A stretch of DNA of 18,384 nucleotides from Lachnospiraceae bacterium (GCA_900770345.1 CAAGKF010000141.1:1-18384), one strand, 5' to 3'; positions 1 through 7,492 are shown, numbered from the stretch's first letter. Translations and numbers: made by a program. The notes: generated from the letters alone by a model not told the origin.

Positions 1-290
1 GGAAGATAAGCACACGTGGAGACACCTATGTATAACTATTTCACTGGCTACTGTTTCAATCCCCCATTGGGGAAGATAAGCACCGTCGCTAAAAACCCGA
101 ACGGAACAACAGCGGCTTGGTTTCAATCCCCCATTGGGGAAGATAAGCACTCGCATCAGTATGACAAGCTTCTGAACGAGGAGGTTGACGGTTTCAATCC
201 CCCATTGGGGAAGATAAGCACTCGGAGCAGAGCGTAATCATTGCCATTATGAATGATGAGTTTCAATCCCCCATTGGGGAAGATAAGCAC
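1..290 (-). CRISPR. Type III CRISPR array, leader-proximal end (continues off left edge)
   Basis: There are four complete identical 31-nt repeats at 53-83, 120-150, 191-221 and 260-290, plus the last 13 nt of another at 1-13. Spacers are 14-52 (39 nt), 84-119 (36), 151-190 (40) and 222-259 (38). Read on the minus strand the repeat begins GTGCTTATC and ends ATTGAAAC, the usual 8-nt 5' handle of Cas6-processed crRNA. Just before it, TCCCC-AATG-GGGGA forms a 5-bp hairpin. Transcription is therefore inferred leftward, with repeat 260-290 nearest the leader and spacer 222-259 the newest. All repeats seen are exact, which fits the leader end of an active array. The Cas6 gene in the operon is the likely processing enzyme. 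Confidence 0.98.
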
Positions 291-317
291 AACCGTGTTT
301 ATGCGGTTTCTAAGATT

Positions 318-346
318 ATGGTATCCGCTGGGAGGCTGTTTTTCAA
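318..346 (-). promoter_or_regulatory. Probable CRISPR leader promoter
   Basis: On the minus strand TTGAAA (346-341) and TACCAT (323-318) are separated by exactly 17 bp, giving a sigma-A-like promoter. Transcription would start near 311, about 20 nt before the first repeat. The position directly upstream of the leader-proximal repeat agrees with the strand deduced from the repeat's ATTGAAAC end. The -10 matches consensus at only 4 of 6 positions. Confidence 0.6.
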
Positions 347-357
347 CTGTTTTGTGC

Positions 358-590
358 AAAAAATCCCGTCGACCTCATTTTCATAAATTTCTTGTTTTTG
401 TCTTAGTTAAGCCACTTTTGTTTGTTTTTTGTTTCTGAAAACTTTTCAGCTGACATCGACGGGATTTTTGGGGTGATTTTATCGGTTTTTGGTCGATTTT
501 GGCTCTGAAAATTTTCATTTTGTGGTTTTGACCTCTTCAAAACCGCATGGTTATCAATGAAAACTCTGAAAAGGGGTCGACGGGTTTTTG
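358..590. repeat. Leader motifs: GTCGACGGG-T-tract in three copies
   Basis: AAAAATCCCGTCGA at 359-372 is the perfect 14-bp inverted complement of TCGACGGGATTTTT at 456-469, with an 83-nt loop between them. A third, near-identical copy GGTCGACGGGTTTTT lies at 575-589 in the same orientation as the second. Copies two and three are each preceded by CTGAAAA. The spacing and partial conservation suggest either duplicated protein-binding sites or old duplications. No function is assigned. Confidence 0.6.
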
Positions 591-622
591 ATGTGTGCGT
601 CTTATGGGGTGCACACATTTTT
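591..622 (+). terminator. Hairpin with T-run, terminator-like
   Basis: ATGTGTGC (591-598) pairs with GCACACAT (611-618) as an 8-bp stem with a 12-nt loop, followed on the plus strand by a run of T (618-622). It is shaped like a plus-strand intrinsic terminator, but no plus-strand gene ends upstream of it. It may stop an antisense transcript entering the sigma gene, or be a recognition structure in the leader. Confidence 0.4.
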
Positions 623-696
623 CCGGTGCCTTTTTCTTCTTCTCTTAAAGTCTTAGAGCGTCAAGAAAACGACTGAATGCCAGAGGAGGAAATGAC

Positions 697-1335
697 ATGA
701 CGAATACTGCTGAAATCAATGTGAATACTCTCTATCTTACGGGTGCTTCCAATGCTCAGATCAACTCCTGGGCTCATGAGGCCTATGAGAATCATGACGA
801 CGAGAAGCTGGCTCTGGCACTTCTTGCGACGATGCCGCGGATGTATTCGTATGTCGTCTTCCGCTGCTCCAATCGTATGGACTGGGCGATGGACGCAGTG
901 GATACTGCCAAGATCAAGATCCTGATGAACTTCTATAAGAGTGACGTGACGAAGCACTTCATCGGCTGGTGCTGCCGGATTGCGTACTACTCGTTCATCG
1001 ATGATCGCAGAGCGATGAAGGGATATAAGGAAATCGTAAGTCTCGATGAGACAGGTTTTGGTGATGACGGCCAGGATTCGAGAATGTCACTGATCGAAGA
1101 TACGAAGGCGCTGACGCCGGAAGAAGAGGCACGTAAGAATGCACGGGCAGAGGAGATCACCGGCTTCTTCCAGAAGCTTGGAACGGAGGAAAAGGAGGTA
1201 TGGACGAAGCACTTCGTCATGCATAAGACGATCGCCGAGATTGCGGATGAAACCGGCCGTAAGCCGTCTCGTGTACGCTACCTTCTGTACAATGCCAACG
1301 ACTATATGAAGGCAAAGATCCGGGAAACGGAATAA
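697..1335 (+). CDS. Sigma-70-like RNA polymerase sigma factor (212 aa)
   Basis: The protein looks like a two-domain sigma factor of ECF size. Residues about 38-118 resemble region 2: a helical stretch, then HFIGWCCRIAYYSFIDDRR and a conserved VSLDE. Residues about 145-210 resemble region 4, with a helix-turn-helix (TIAEIADETGRKPSRVRYLL). The linker at 119-148 is acidic and probably flexible. Start: ATG at 697 follows AGAGGAGGA by 6 nt, a strong ribosome site. It would recruit core RNA polymerase to a specific promoter set. No anti-sigma gene is adjacent. It sits between the CRISPR leader and the convergent cas operon, so its link to CRISPR control is positional only. A phage- or element-derived regulator is an alternative. 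The fold assignment is fairly sure; the regulon is unknown. Confidence 0.75.
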   Translation: MTNTAEINVNTLYLTGASNAQINSWAHEAYENHDDEKLALALLATMPRMYSYVVFRCSNRMDWAMDAVDTAKIKILMNFYKSDVTKHFIGWCCRIAYYSFIDDRRAMKGYKEIVSLDETGFGDDGQDSRMSLIEDTKALTPEEEARKNARAEEITGFFQKLGTEEKEVWTKHFVMHKTIAEIADETGRKPSRVRYLLYNANDYMKAKIRETE

Positions 1336-1365
1336 TAAAACCTGCATGTGGTTCTTACATGCAGG
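1331..1365 (-). terminator. Intrinsic terminator of the cas operon
   Basis: On the minus strand CCTGCATGT (1365-1357) and ACATGCAGG (1349-1341) form a 9-bp stem with a 7-nt loop, followed by TTTTATTATT (1340-1331). It lies 22 bp past the stop of the last operon gene. It overlaps the stop of the convergent sigma gene, whose plus-strand side has no T-run. Confidence 0.9.
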
Positions 1366-1387
1366 CATTGCATTCCGTTATCTGGTT

Positions 1388-3949
1388 TCAGGCAGACTGA
1401 ACGTTGTACTTCTTATTTTCCCATACGACGGGAATCAGTCGGCAACTGACACCTGTCAATGTTTTTAACTCGCCTTCACAGTAATTCATAATTCTGCTGT
1501 CGATGAAGATCAGGCGATTATCTCCATTTTTCAGGAAACTGTTGATTTCAGCTTTTGCCAGGGCGACCACGTTCTTTTCGTTTGCCTTTTTGAATGTTTC
1601 TGTAGGAGCGGTGCTGACAATCGTAATCAGCCCGGAATACTTCTGCTTATTGTTTGTGATCTTAATATTGCTGAGCTTATGCTGGTATCCGTCTCCAATG
1701 TTTCTGAGAATATTCCTGCATTCCTGGGAAGACGTAGCCGGAACGATGCAAAGAGCTTCGATCGGAGCGTTCAGATCCACCGGGTCGAGTTTCAATGCGG
1801 CTGGTTTGGTTTCTGCCTTGATTGCAGGCTTTTTCACATCCTGCCTCTTCTGCCCTGCAGTTCCATCAGGACGGCCGGCTCTGTTCAGATCTGCGACAGT
1901 GATCCGAACTACGTTCTCGGAATATGGACGGTTTCCAACGACGCTCTTATAGTCATTGATGAAATTCTGTGCTTCTTCTTTGAGACTGTCGTACATCCAC
2001 TGGCTCAGATCACAGTTTTTCGGGATATCCCTGCCCATTTTGTTCGCCAGATCCCTGGCACTGATATTCGCATGATTCAGCGAGTTACGAATGTTGCAGA
2101 TCTTATCGTAGCTGTTATAGATTCTGTTTACTTCATCCTCGTTGAAATCTGTCTGATTCTCAATCGGAACATCGCCGCCAAAATCCTTGTTATCCAAGGC
2201 TTTCTGATAATTCTTTATGAAGTAGTGATCAACGTTATTCAGCACGTAACGGTCCTTTTTATTCATACCATTGCGAATCTTTACCAGCTTCTTGATGATC
2301 TCATTCTTGTCATCCGATTTGCTGCAATAGTAAAGAATACCGCGGCGAACAAACTCTTCCGGCATCTTGGACTCAAGGATGGTCAGGGCCTGCTGAATGA
2401 AGTTCTTATCAAGAGCCCACTGCGCAAGATCGATATAGTTGATTTCATCACCGCGCAGAAGACGGGCATAGTCCTTTCGAATGCCATCTTCCAGGGCTTC
2501 AAATACCTCAGTTCCAGGGGCTGCCTCTTCATCTTCTGAAGTGAACAGCTTTTTCAGTCTCTGAATGGAATCAGTGAATCGATTAATATCACAGATCGAG
2601 AGCGCATGATCGACCTTTACCATCTCATTGACGAGGTCTGTTACGCGCTTGTTTGTTATTCCTGTTTCCTTGACATATTCCTGAATCAGGTCTGCCTTTC
2701 CATAACGAATGAAGGCATTCATGCCCGAAACAAGATCGGTAATCTTATAGCGATCCGTCTCATCCACGATGGTATTGGCAAAGTTGCGACGCTCAAAGTT
2801 AGACGCAACGACGGAACAGATTTCAACATTCTGCGACGACTCATTATTGAGTACGGAAAGGATTGCGTTACGAACATAACCATCCGTTCTGCCACCGCCC
2901 TGCATATCGATATACAGGCCGATCTTCTCTGCCGAATCTCCGAGAATTCCATTGATGATTCCAACGATGTTATCGGTTCCCTGATCCGTACGTTCCGGAA
3001 TGAACTGAACCGAAATCGGATTGCCGGTTTTCGGGAACGATCCTTTGCGGGCATCTTCCAGGCAGCTGAAAATATACTGCTTCGCATAGATGTTTTCCTG
3101 ATCCAGGCGCTTCTCCTTCAGGGAGCGGATCTCACTGATCAAGTTCTGAATCGTTCTGGATAAGCGGCTCATGACTTCCGCATTGACTGCCTCATTCGAG
3201 TCGAGCTTCTTTTCCTGAATCTCTGTACGCGCATCCTCAAGGTGCTGCAGAGCAGAAGAAAGGAAAGACTCATCGCGGATACTGTTACCCTTCGCGTCGC
3301 GGATCTTCTTGTCAATCTCATCCAGCTGCTGATCCAGAGACTGGACCAGCTTCTGTTCATTTCTTACTTCTTCAACTTCCGGGAATGTCGAAGGATCCAC
3401 ATAGCGATCATAATCCTCAGGCTTCACGAAGTTCTTCTCAATATCTTCCTTCAATGCAGTACGGATGGCCCTGTCATAGTGTTTCTCAGCGTTATCCCGG
3501 TTGATATCCGCAAACCAGGTTCTGCTGTCATTAAGACCATTTGCCTTCAGCGTATCCTCAACAATACGGCGGATTTCTTCACGGCGCGTCTCTTCAATCG
3601 ATTCACCGACTTTGTTTTCTTCAAGACCATCTCCGGTCAGAAACTGACCAATACGGTATTTGAAGAATGTGAAGTCAGACATCTTATCTACCGGAGCGTT
3701 ACGAAGCTGTTGATATTCCTGGCTGAGATCGTGGCAGCTCAGCACATCATCCTTGTGATAGGTCTGCTCAGAGCCAAGGACAATAATGCGATCAATGCCC
3801 AGCTTACGTCTCGAAAGAAAATACTTCGCACCCGGCTCAATCGAAGCGACTCCTGTAAAGAAGGAATCCGCCTCCTCATCGAAGTAGTAATTGATACTGC
3901 TTCGAAACTGAATGGTGCTCATTGTGGTAAGAAGAATGTTCCGCCTCAT
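1388..3949 (-). CDS. Large CARF-HEPN ancillary ribonuclease (853 aa, Csx1/Csm6-like, TM1812-type CARF)
   Basis: Predicted cyclic-oligoadenylate-activated RNase. The CARF domain starts at residues 1-70 (ILLTTMST, then IDRIIVLGSEQTY) and resumes at 310-420 with the ligand-loop motif YIDMQGGGRT (346-355). Between lies an insert of about 190 residues, charged and coiled-coil-like around 193-292. Residues 420-600 are helical. The HEPN motif RNSLNH (R621, H626) is an intact Rx4H. A basic linker (about 690-720) leads to a C-terminal domain (about 725-853) that I do not recognise. Start: ATG at 3949 with GGAG 10 nt upstream; the second CARF protein in this window begins with the same IVLxxMST, supporting this start. 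It is the last operon gene, after an 81-bp gap. Most family members are about 400-500 aa, so this one is unusually long. Confidence 0.88.
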   Translation of the reverse strand: MRRNILLTTMSTIQFRSSINYYFDEEADSFFTGVASIEPGAKYFLSRRKLGIDRIIVLGSEQTYHKDDVLSCHDLSQEYQQLRNAPVDKMSDFTFFKYRIGQFLTGDGLEENKVGESIEETRREEIRRIVEDTLKANGLNDSRTWFADINRDNAEKHYDRAIRTALKEDIEKNFVKPEDYDRYVDPSTFPEVEEVRNEQKLVQSLDQQLDEIDKKIRDAKGNSIRDESFLSSALQHLEDARTEIQEKKLDSNEAVNAEVMSRLSRTIQNLISEIRSLKEKRLDQENIYAKQYIFSCLEDARKGSFPKTGNPISVQFIPERTDQGTDNIVGIINGILGDSAEKIGLYIDMQGGGRTDGYVRNAILSVLNNESSQNVEICSVVASNFERRNFANTIVDETDRYKITDLVSGMNAFIRYGKADLIQEYVKETGITNKRVTDLVNEMVKVDHALSICDINRFTDSIQRLKKLFTSEDEEAAPGTEVFEALEDGIRKDYARLLRGDEINYIDLAQWALDKNFIQQALTILESKMPEEFVRRGILYYCSKSDDKNEIIKKLVKIRNGMNKKDRYVLNNVDHYFIKNYQKALDNKDFGGDVPIENQTDFNEDEVNRIYNSYDKICNIRNSLNHANISARDLANKMGRDIPKNCDLSQWMYDSLKEEAQNFINDYKSVVGNRPYSENVVRITVADLNRAGRPDGTAGQKRQDVKKPAIKAETKPAALKLDPVDLNAPIEALCIVPATSSQECRNILRNIGDGYQHKLSNIKITNNKQKYSGLITIVSTAPTETFKKANEKNVVALAKAEINSFLKNGDNRLIFIDSRIMNYCEGELKTLTGVSCRLIPVVWENKKYNVQSA

Positions 3950-4030
3950 TTCGAATGATCTCCAATCTATATGTCCAATACCAATGTTAATGATATCAAG
4001 TTATGAAAACGGTATGATCTGATAGTTCAG

Positions 4031-4603
4031 TTACAGCTTCTTTGAATATCGATCCCAGCGCTTCGCAATGTCAGCCATGAATTCCTGATTATTGATCATC
4101 TGAATGATATCGGATTTGGAAGCTGTCCTGAGATTGCATATCTCACTGCACCGAATGACGATATCATCAAGATTCTGTCTGAGTTCTGCCACATAGGTAA
4201 AGACATGCTTGTGGTTCACCGTCTCAATATCGAGCAGCTTCATGTCATTGATCGATACCCCAAGCTCCTCATGACATTCACGCTTAGCAGCTTCCTCAGG
4301 AGTTTCCCCGGCAATGACGGAGCCTTCGACGCACTCCCATTTCAATCCCTGATATTTCCACGGCACCCGTTTTGTGATGATGAATCCATCTCTGTATCGC
4401 ACCCATACGTTGACCACCAGATGATATTCATTGTCTCCCAGTGCGAAGGATTTCAGCCTCGAATGAGCGACGATAGTACGATCCTGATCATAGATATCCC
4501 AGAGCTCCTGATCCAGCAGTATCGAGATGATCGTCTGAATGCACTGATCAGATAACCCGATACTCCTGCAGAACGAATACATGGTTCCATGGTTCTTCGA
4601 CAC
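4031..4603 (-). CDS. Nudix hydrolase part of a split phosphatase-Nudix gene
   Basis: A complete Nudix box is visible: GSVIAGETPEEAAKRECHEE followed by LGV fits GX5EX7REUXEEXGU, with Cys at the first hydrophobic (U) position. Nudix enzymes hydrolyse nucleoside diphosphates linked to another group. The substrate here is unknown; in a type III locus a nucleotide signal or a modified nucleotide is an inference only. The first 40 or so residues (KNHGTMYSFCRSIGLSD and on) are not Nudix but match the C-terminal helices of the PF13350-type phosphatase encoded just upstream in the same frame. The nearest start in this frame is GTG at 4603, with no good ribosome site, so this part may be made only by read-through or re-initiation, or not at all. 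Confidence 0.7.
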   Translation of the reverse strand: MSKNHGTMYSFCRSIGLSDQCIQTIISILLDQELWDIYDQDRTIVAHSRLKSFALGDNEYHLVVNVWVRYRDGFIITKRVPWKYQGLKWECVEGSVIAGETPEEAAKRECHEELGVSINDMKLLDIETVNHKHVFTYVAELRQNLDDIVIRCSEICNLRTASKSDIIQMINNQEFMADIAKRWDRYSKKL

Positions 4604-4681
4604 GTAATCCAGAACTGTCTCAATATACGTTCGATCCGCAAAACGGATCCTTGCGCTGGGATTTCGTTCCAGTATTTTTCT

Positions 4682-5179
4682 TCATGTTTCGTAAATATAC
4701 GGATTGGTTAACAGATAATCCGCAATGATATCGTCACGATTTACACCCGCAATGCCAAGCAACAGCGCCATAACTACACCTGTTCTGTCCTTGCCAAGGC
4801 TGCAGCCAATGAACACCCCGCCGGAAGTATCTGCGATGGTTTCCAGAACCTTTGAAATACGCTGATTCCGCAGAATATTTACATAGGCATCGCCCATCTT
4901 AGAGCTGTCCGCAGGAAATCCAACATCATTTATGCTGAAGTTGAAATACTGAAAATCATCTTTGTATGCGAACGGATTTTCAATGGCTTCGTGTTCAGTA
5001 CGAAGATCAATGAAGCGCGTAATTCCAAGTTTCTTCAGAAACTGCAGATCAGTCTCAGAATACTGCGTCGGTATCGCACCCCGGAAGATATATCTGTCAG
5101 ATGTACGTATACCGCCATGCTTGGTAACGTATCCGCCAGGGCTTCTGAAATTAATAATGTTTTCGCAATGGTATATCAT
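4682..5179 (-). CDS. Tyrosine/dual-specificity phosphatase, C-terminally truncated by TGA (165 aa)
   Basis: It resembles the Y_phosphatase3 family (PF13350). The N-terminus has NIINFRSPGGYVTKHGG, then ITRFIDLRTEHEA (53-65), and the P-loop GCSLGKDRTG with catalytic Cys126 and Arg132 (CX5R). The usual His before the Cys is Gly here. Start: ATG at 5179, preceded by AGGAG at 5-nt spacing, where the SD overlaps the cas2 stop, so translation is coupled to cas2. The ORF stops at DYLLTNPYIYET, where family members continue for about 60 further residues; those residues are encoded directly after the TGA in the same frame. It could remove phosphate from protein or from a small phosphorylated ligand. 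The truncated form may fold poorly. Confidence 0.8.
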   Translation of the reverse strand: MIYHCENIINFRSPGGYVTKHGGIRTSDRYIFRGAIPTQYSETDLQFLKKLGITRFIDLRTEHEAIENPFAYKDDFQYFNFSINDVGFPADSSKMGDAYVNILRNQRISKVLETIADTSGGVFIGCSLGKDRTGVVMALLLGIAGVNRDDIIADYLLTNPYIYET

Positions 5180-5187
5180 TGTGTCTC

Positions 5188-5448
5188 CTAAAGGATATTG
5201 CTGTTTTCCGTGTATTTTCCCAATACCTCTTTACCGGAGTACTTTGTGTTTCCAAATTCATAGATCAGAAAAGAATCATCTTCCGGAACAATTACCCGGG
5301 CAACTTCGGTCTTCAGCTTATTCAGCTGCCCATTCGTAATGTATCCCTCGAATACAGATTTCTGCTCATGCTGAAGGTATTTTCGACAGATCTTAAGCAC
5401 CTTGGCGTCCCGCCGCTCTTTCACATCATAAGTAATAATGACAAACAT
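5188..5448 (-). CDS. cas2: Cas2 adaptation protein (86 aa)
   Basis: Small ferredoxin-like protein with the Cas2 N-terminal strand MFVIITYDV (metal-site Asp at residue 8), followed by KERRDAKVLKICRKYL and a second strand FLIYEFGN. Cas2 dimers bridge Cas1 dimers in the spacer-integration complex. Start: ATG at 5448 is preferred, since AAGGA lies 9 nt upstream and the family begins at this strand. A TTG three codons earlier would only add residues that the family lacks. The gene begins 5 nt after the rt-cas1 stop, and its stop overlaps the phosphatase ribosome site, so all three are one translational unit. Length is normal for Cas2. Confidence 0.95.
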   Translation of the reverse strand: MFVIITYDVKERRDAKVLKICRKYLQHEQKSVFEGYITNGQLNKLKTEVARVIVPEDDSFLIYEFGNTKYSGKEVLGKYTENSNIL

Positions 5449-5453
5449 ATCTT

Positions 5454-7454
5454 TCAATCCTTGTACTTGAAGGGATGATACGGTTTCTCACCTTCGATGA
5501 AGCTCCGGTATTTGTAGATTTCATTCTTCATGATGGTGTCATAGGTTCTGGTGATTCCATTGACTGTAATCTTCTGATAGAGCTTCTGTTCAAATACCTG
5601 AATGAACTTCTTCTTTCCCTCATTTCCAATGTAAATGCCGTCATCTTCCACTTCTATGAAATCATCGTCAGGATCCAGCATATGCCGGTTGATCAGAGTG
5701 AAGATTGTCCGATCAACGAGGATCGGTTTAAAGAGGTCTGCCAGATCAAGGTTCAGACTCTCCGCACGCGTATTGGATGAATGCAGCACCGCAAAGCGAA
5801 TATCCAGCGGAGACTTATTGATCTCTGTCGCAAGTCTCTGATACAGCAGCGTATTCCCAAAGGAAATCATCGAATTGATCGGATCCTTCGGAGGCCTCTT
5901 GGTACGTGTCGTAAAGGTAAAACGATCATTCATGAGGATACAGTTGAAGCTCTGATAGTAAATATGCCGTGCCCTTGCCTCAATCAGCAGAAGTCCGTTG
6001 ATATCCTTCGCTTCATTTACCTGCTGCAGATGTTCCGTCAGCGCATCCACATTCTTCTGTAGCGCCTCATTATCAAGCCGCCGGCTGTAATATTTCAGGT
6101 TGGAACGCATATTATGGATGTTTGCATTTTCCAGTTTCTTTGCCGCATCCATTCTGCGCACAGGGTCATTCAGCAACTGAATCTGCGCAACCTCTACCTT
6201 CATGTTGTAGCGTCTTGCGGCGGGGACGAAGCTGCCTGCCTTATTCCCGTATTTATCAAAGATGGCGATTTCAAGTTTCTGCCGGTTCGCAAAGAGAAAG
6301 AAATCAGACCCAAATGTAATATTCGAATAGATAGCGATACATCCCACCGCTTCCACCGGAATGTAGTGATGATGTTCCGCATTTTCAAAAAGGACATTGA
6401 AGTCTTTCTTGTTCAGAATACCTTCATTGATCAGATGATAGTCCTTGTTCACCTTCTCAATGGCCGTAGAGTGCCAGTCATGGAAAATGCCCGGCTTATT
6501 CCGGATGAGCTGCTGAACATAGACATGATCATTTTTCTTCTGAAAGCTGTAACCGAGAAATCTTCTTGTAAGACCATTGAAGATGCCTGACTTCTTCTCA
6601 TTGATTTCAAGTTTCAGGATCTGCGTCAGATAATCTGTGGCACGCTTCTTCTCCTGCAGCGCCTCTTCATAAGTGCGGCAGTAAATATTGATATCGTCTG
6701 CGTAACGTACGAATTTACAGTTTCTCGAATTCAGAAGATGATCAAACTCATTCAGATAGATGTTGCTGAGAATGGGAGAGATCGGACTGCCCGTAATCAG
6801 ACCCTTCGTAGCTGTTTTCAGTTCATCGCCATCATCCACGTCGCATTTCATATAGGACGAAATCAGGAAGATCAGCGCCTTATCATGAATCAGGTCAGAC
6901 AGTTTGGTCATCATGATGTCCTGATCAACGGAATTGAAAAAGTCATGGATATCGAGCTCTGCAGCCCATCCAAAGCCGGCTTCCAGATAAGAGGCGGCCT
7001 GTTCAACCGCCGCAGTGACTCCTTTTTCGGGGCGATAGGCAAATGAATTCATGGAGAAAATCGAATCCAGCTGATCATTGAACACCTGAGAGATCGCCCG
7101 CATCAGCAGCCTGTCAACCGCATTGAAATTGGAGACCATCCTCTTCTTCTGGTCTTTGTTTACAATTTCTCTCTGACGAACGATGCCCGGCCGATAGGAA
7201 CAATTCCGGATCAGGTCTGAGATTGTTTCCCCGTTTACTTTCCAGTATTCGTTAAGCGTCGATAACCTGATCCCGTCTGCACCGGCAGAATCAGGTTTTT
7301 CCATCAGATGTGCCAAAGCATCGCGGATATTTTCCTCGCTTAACACATCATCGATCGTAATACCATCTTGGGCTTCCGTTTTCTCGGAAGGGCCTTCCAG
7401 TTCCTGAAGGCTCAGCACCCATTCTTCAGGATGCGGATCATTTGGTGGATTCAT
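5454..7454 (-). CDS. cas1: Reverse transcriptase-Cas1 fusion (666 aa)
   Basis: Residues about 35-305 are a group-II-intron-like reverse transcriptase: DSAGADGI (55-62), SFAYRPEKG (137-145), motif A AELDIHDFF (Asp168), GLITGSPISPILSNIYLNEF (218-237), catalytic YADD (251-254) and the FLGYSF motif (299-304). Residues about 340-666 are Cas1: Glu492 (LIEARARHIYY), His558 (AVLHSSN) and Asp570/Asp573 (LNLDLADLFKP) are the expected metal ligands. All key residues of both domains look intact. RT-Cas1 proteins can take spacers from RNA as well as DNA (known for studied relatives). No Cas6 domain is fused; cas6 is the separate gene upstream. The start at 7454 has only a weak ribosome site and follows cas6 by 38 nt. 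Cas2 follows at once, completing the adaptation module. Confidence 0.97.
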   Translation of the reverse strand: MNPPNDPHPEEWVLSLQELEGPSEKTEAQDGITIDDVLSEENIRDALAHLMEKPDSAGADGIRLSTLNEYWKVNGETISDLIRNCSYRPGIVRQREIVNKDQKKRMVSNFNAVDRLLMRAISQVFNDQLDSIFSMNSFAYRPEKGVTAAVEQAASYLEAGFGWAAELDIHDFFNSVDQDIMMTKLSDLIHDKALIFLISSYMKCDVDDGDELKTATKGLITGSPISPILSNIYLNEFDHLLNSRNCKFVRYADDINIYCRTYEEALQEKKRATDYLTQILKLEINEKKSGIFNGLTRRFLGYSFQKKNDHVYVQQLIRNKPGIFHDWHSTAIEKVNKDYHLINEGILNKKDFNVLFENAEHHHYIPVEAVGCIAIYSNITFGSDFFLFANRQKLEIAIFDKYGNKAGSFVPAARRYNMKVEVAQIQLLNDPVRRMDAAKKLENANIHNMRSNLKYYSRRLDNEALQKNVDALTEHLQQVNEAKDINGLLLIEARARHIYYQSFNCILMNDRFTFTTRTKRPPKDPINSMISFGNTLLYQRLATEINKSPLDIRFAVLHSSNTRAESLNLDLADLFKPILVDRTIFTLINRHMLDPDDDFIEVEDDGIYIGNEGKKKFIQVFEQKLYQKITVNGITRTYDTIMKNEIYKYRSFIEGEKPYHPFKYKD

Positions 7455-7492
7455 ATTTCATCAAATTATGTTTATCAATCAGAAAAGAATGA

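Larger units (their letters stand above)
291..696. other. CRISPR leader / intergenic region
   Basis: This 406-bp AT-rich stretch separates the array (leftward) from the sigma-factor gene (rightward). No convincing ORF is present on either strand. It holds the probable leader promoter, a set of TCGACGGG-T-tract motifs in both orientations, palindromes CTGAAAACTTTTCAG (435-449) and TGAAAATTTTCA (506-517), and a hairpin at 591-618. The unit TCTGAAAA recurs near 434, 504 and 565. The part next to the array should act as the leader for spacer integration. The right part must hold the sigma-gene promoter, but no clear -35/-10 pair was found there. Confidence 0.7.
4031..5179 (-). pseudogene. Phosphatase-Nudix fusion frame interrupted by one in-frame TGA
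   Basis: Both pieces share one reading frame of 382 codons; the only stop inside it is TGA at 4684-4682 (codon 166). The 26 codons after it have no stop and read RKILERNPSARIRFADRTY and on, the expected phosphatase C-terminus, running straight into the Nudix domain. CGA (Arg) to TGA by one C-to-T change would explain it. TGA is a genuine stop at the end of several neighbouring genes (rt-cas1 among them), so a general recoding of TGA is unlikely. A sequencing error, recent nonsense mutation or programmed read-through all fit. Confidence 0.75.

Noticed and set aside
338..350. Possible degenerate repeat (GTTTTTCAACTG) past the last CRISPR repeat
   Set aside because: It matches the repeat only over the first few bases, and the implied spacer would be 47 nt. 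The same bases form the -35 of the leader promoter.
1679..2539. 286-aa plus-strand ORF, and other long plus-strand ORFs inside the operon
   Set aside because: They lie opposite clearly coding cas or CARF genes, lack ribosome sites, and show no recognisable domains.
3950..4030. Internal promoter before the CARF-HEPN gene
   Set aside because: TTGATA occurs on the minus strand but no -10 lies at suitable spacing. The gene is more simply explained as the distal end of the operon.
4630..4684. Selenocysteine insertion at the in-frame TGA
   Set aside because: A small hairpin (GATCCG-TTTTG-CGGATC) begins about 33 nt after the TGA, but it is not shaped like a bacterial SECIS, and this position is not a catalytic residue in the family.
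4682..4684. TGA read as tryptophan (alternative genetic code)
   Set aside because: TGA is the natural stop of several genes in the operon with overlapping starts (for example rt-cas1 and the csx10-like gene), and Trp is encoded by TGG throughout.
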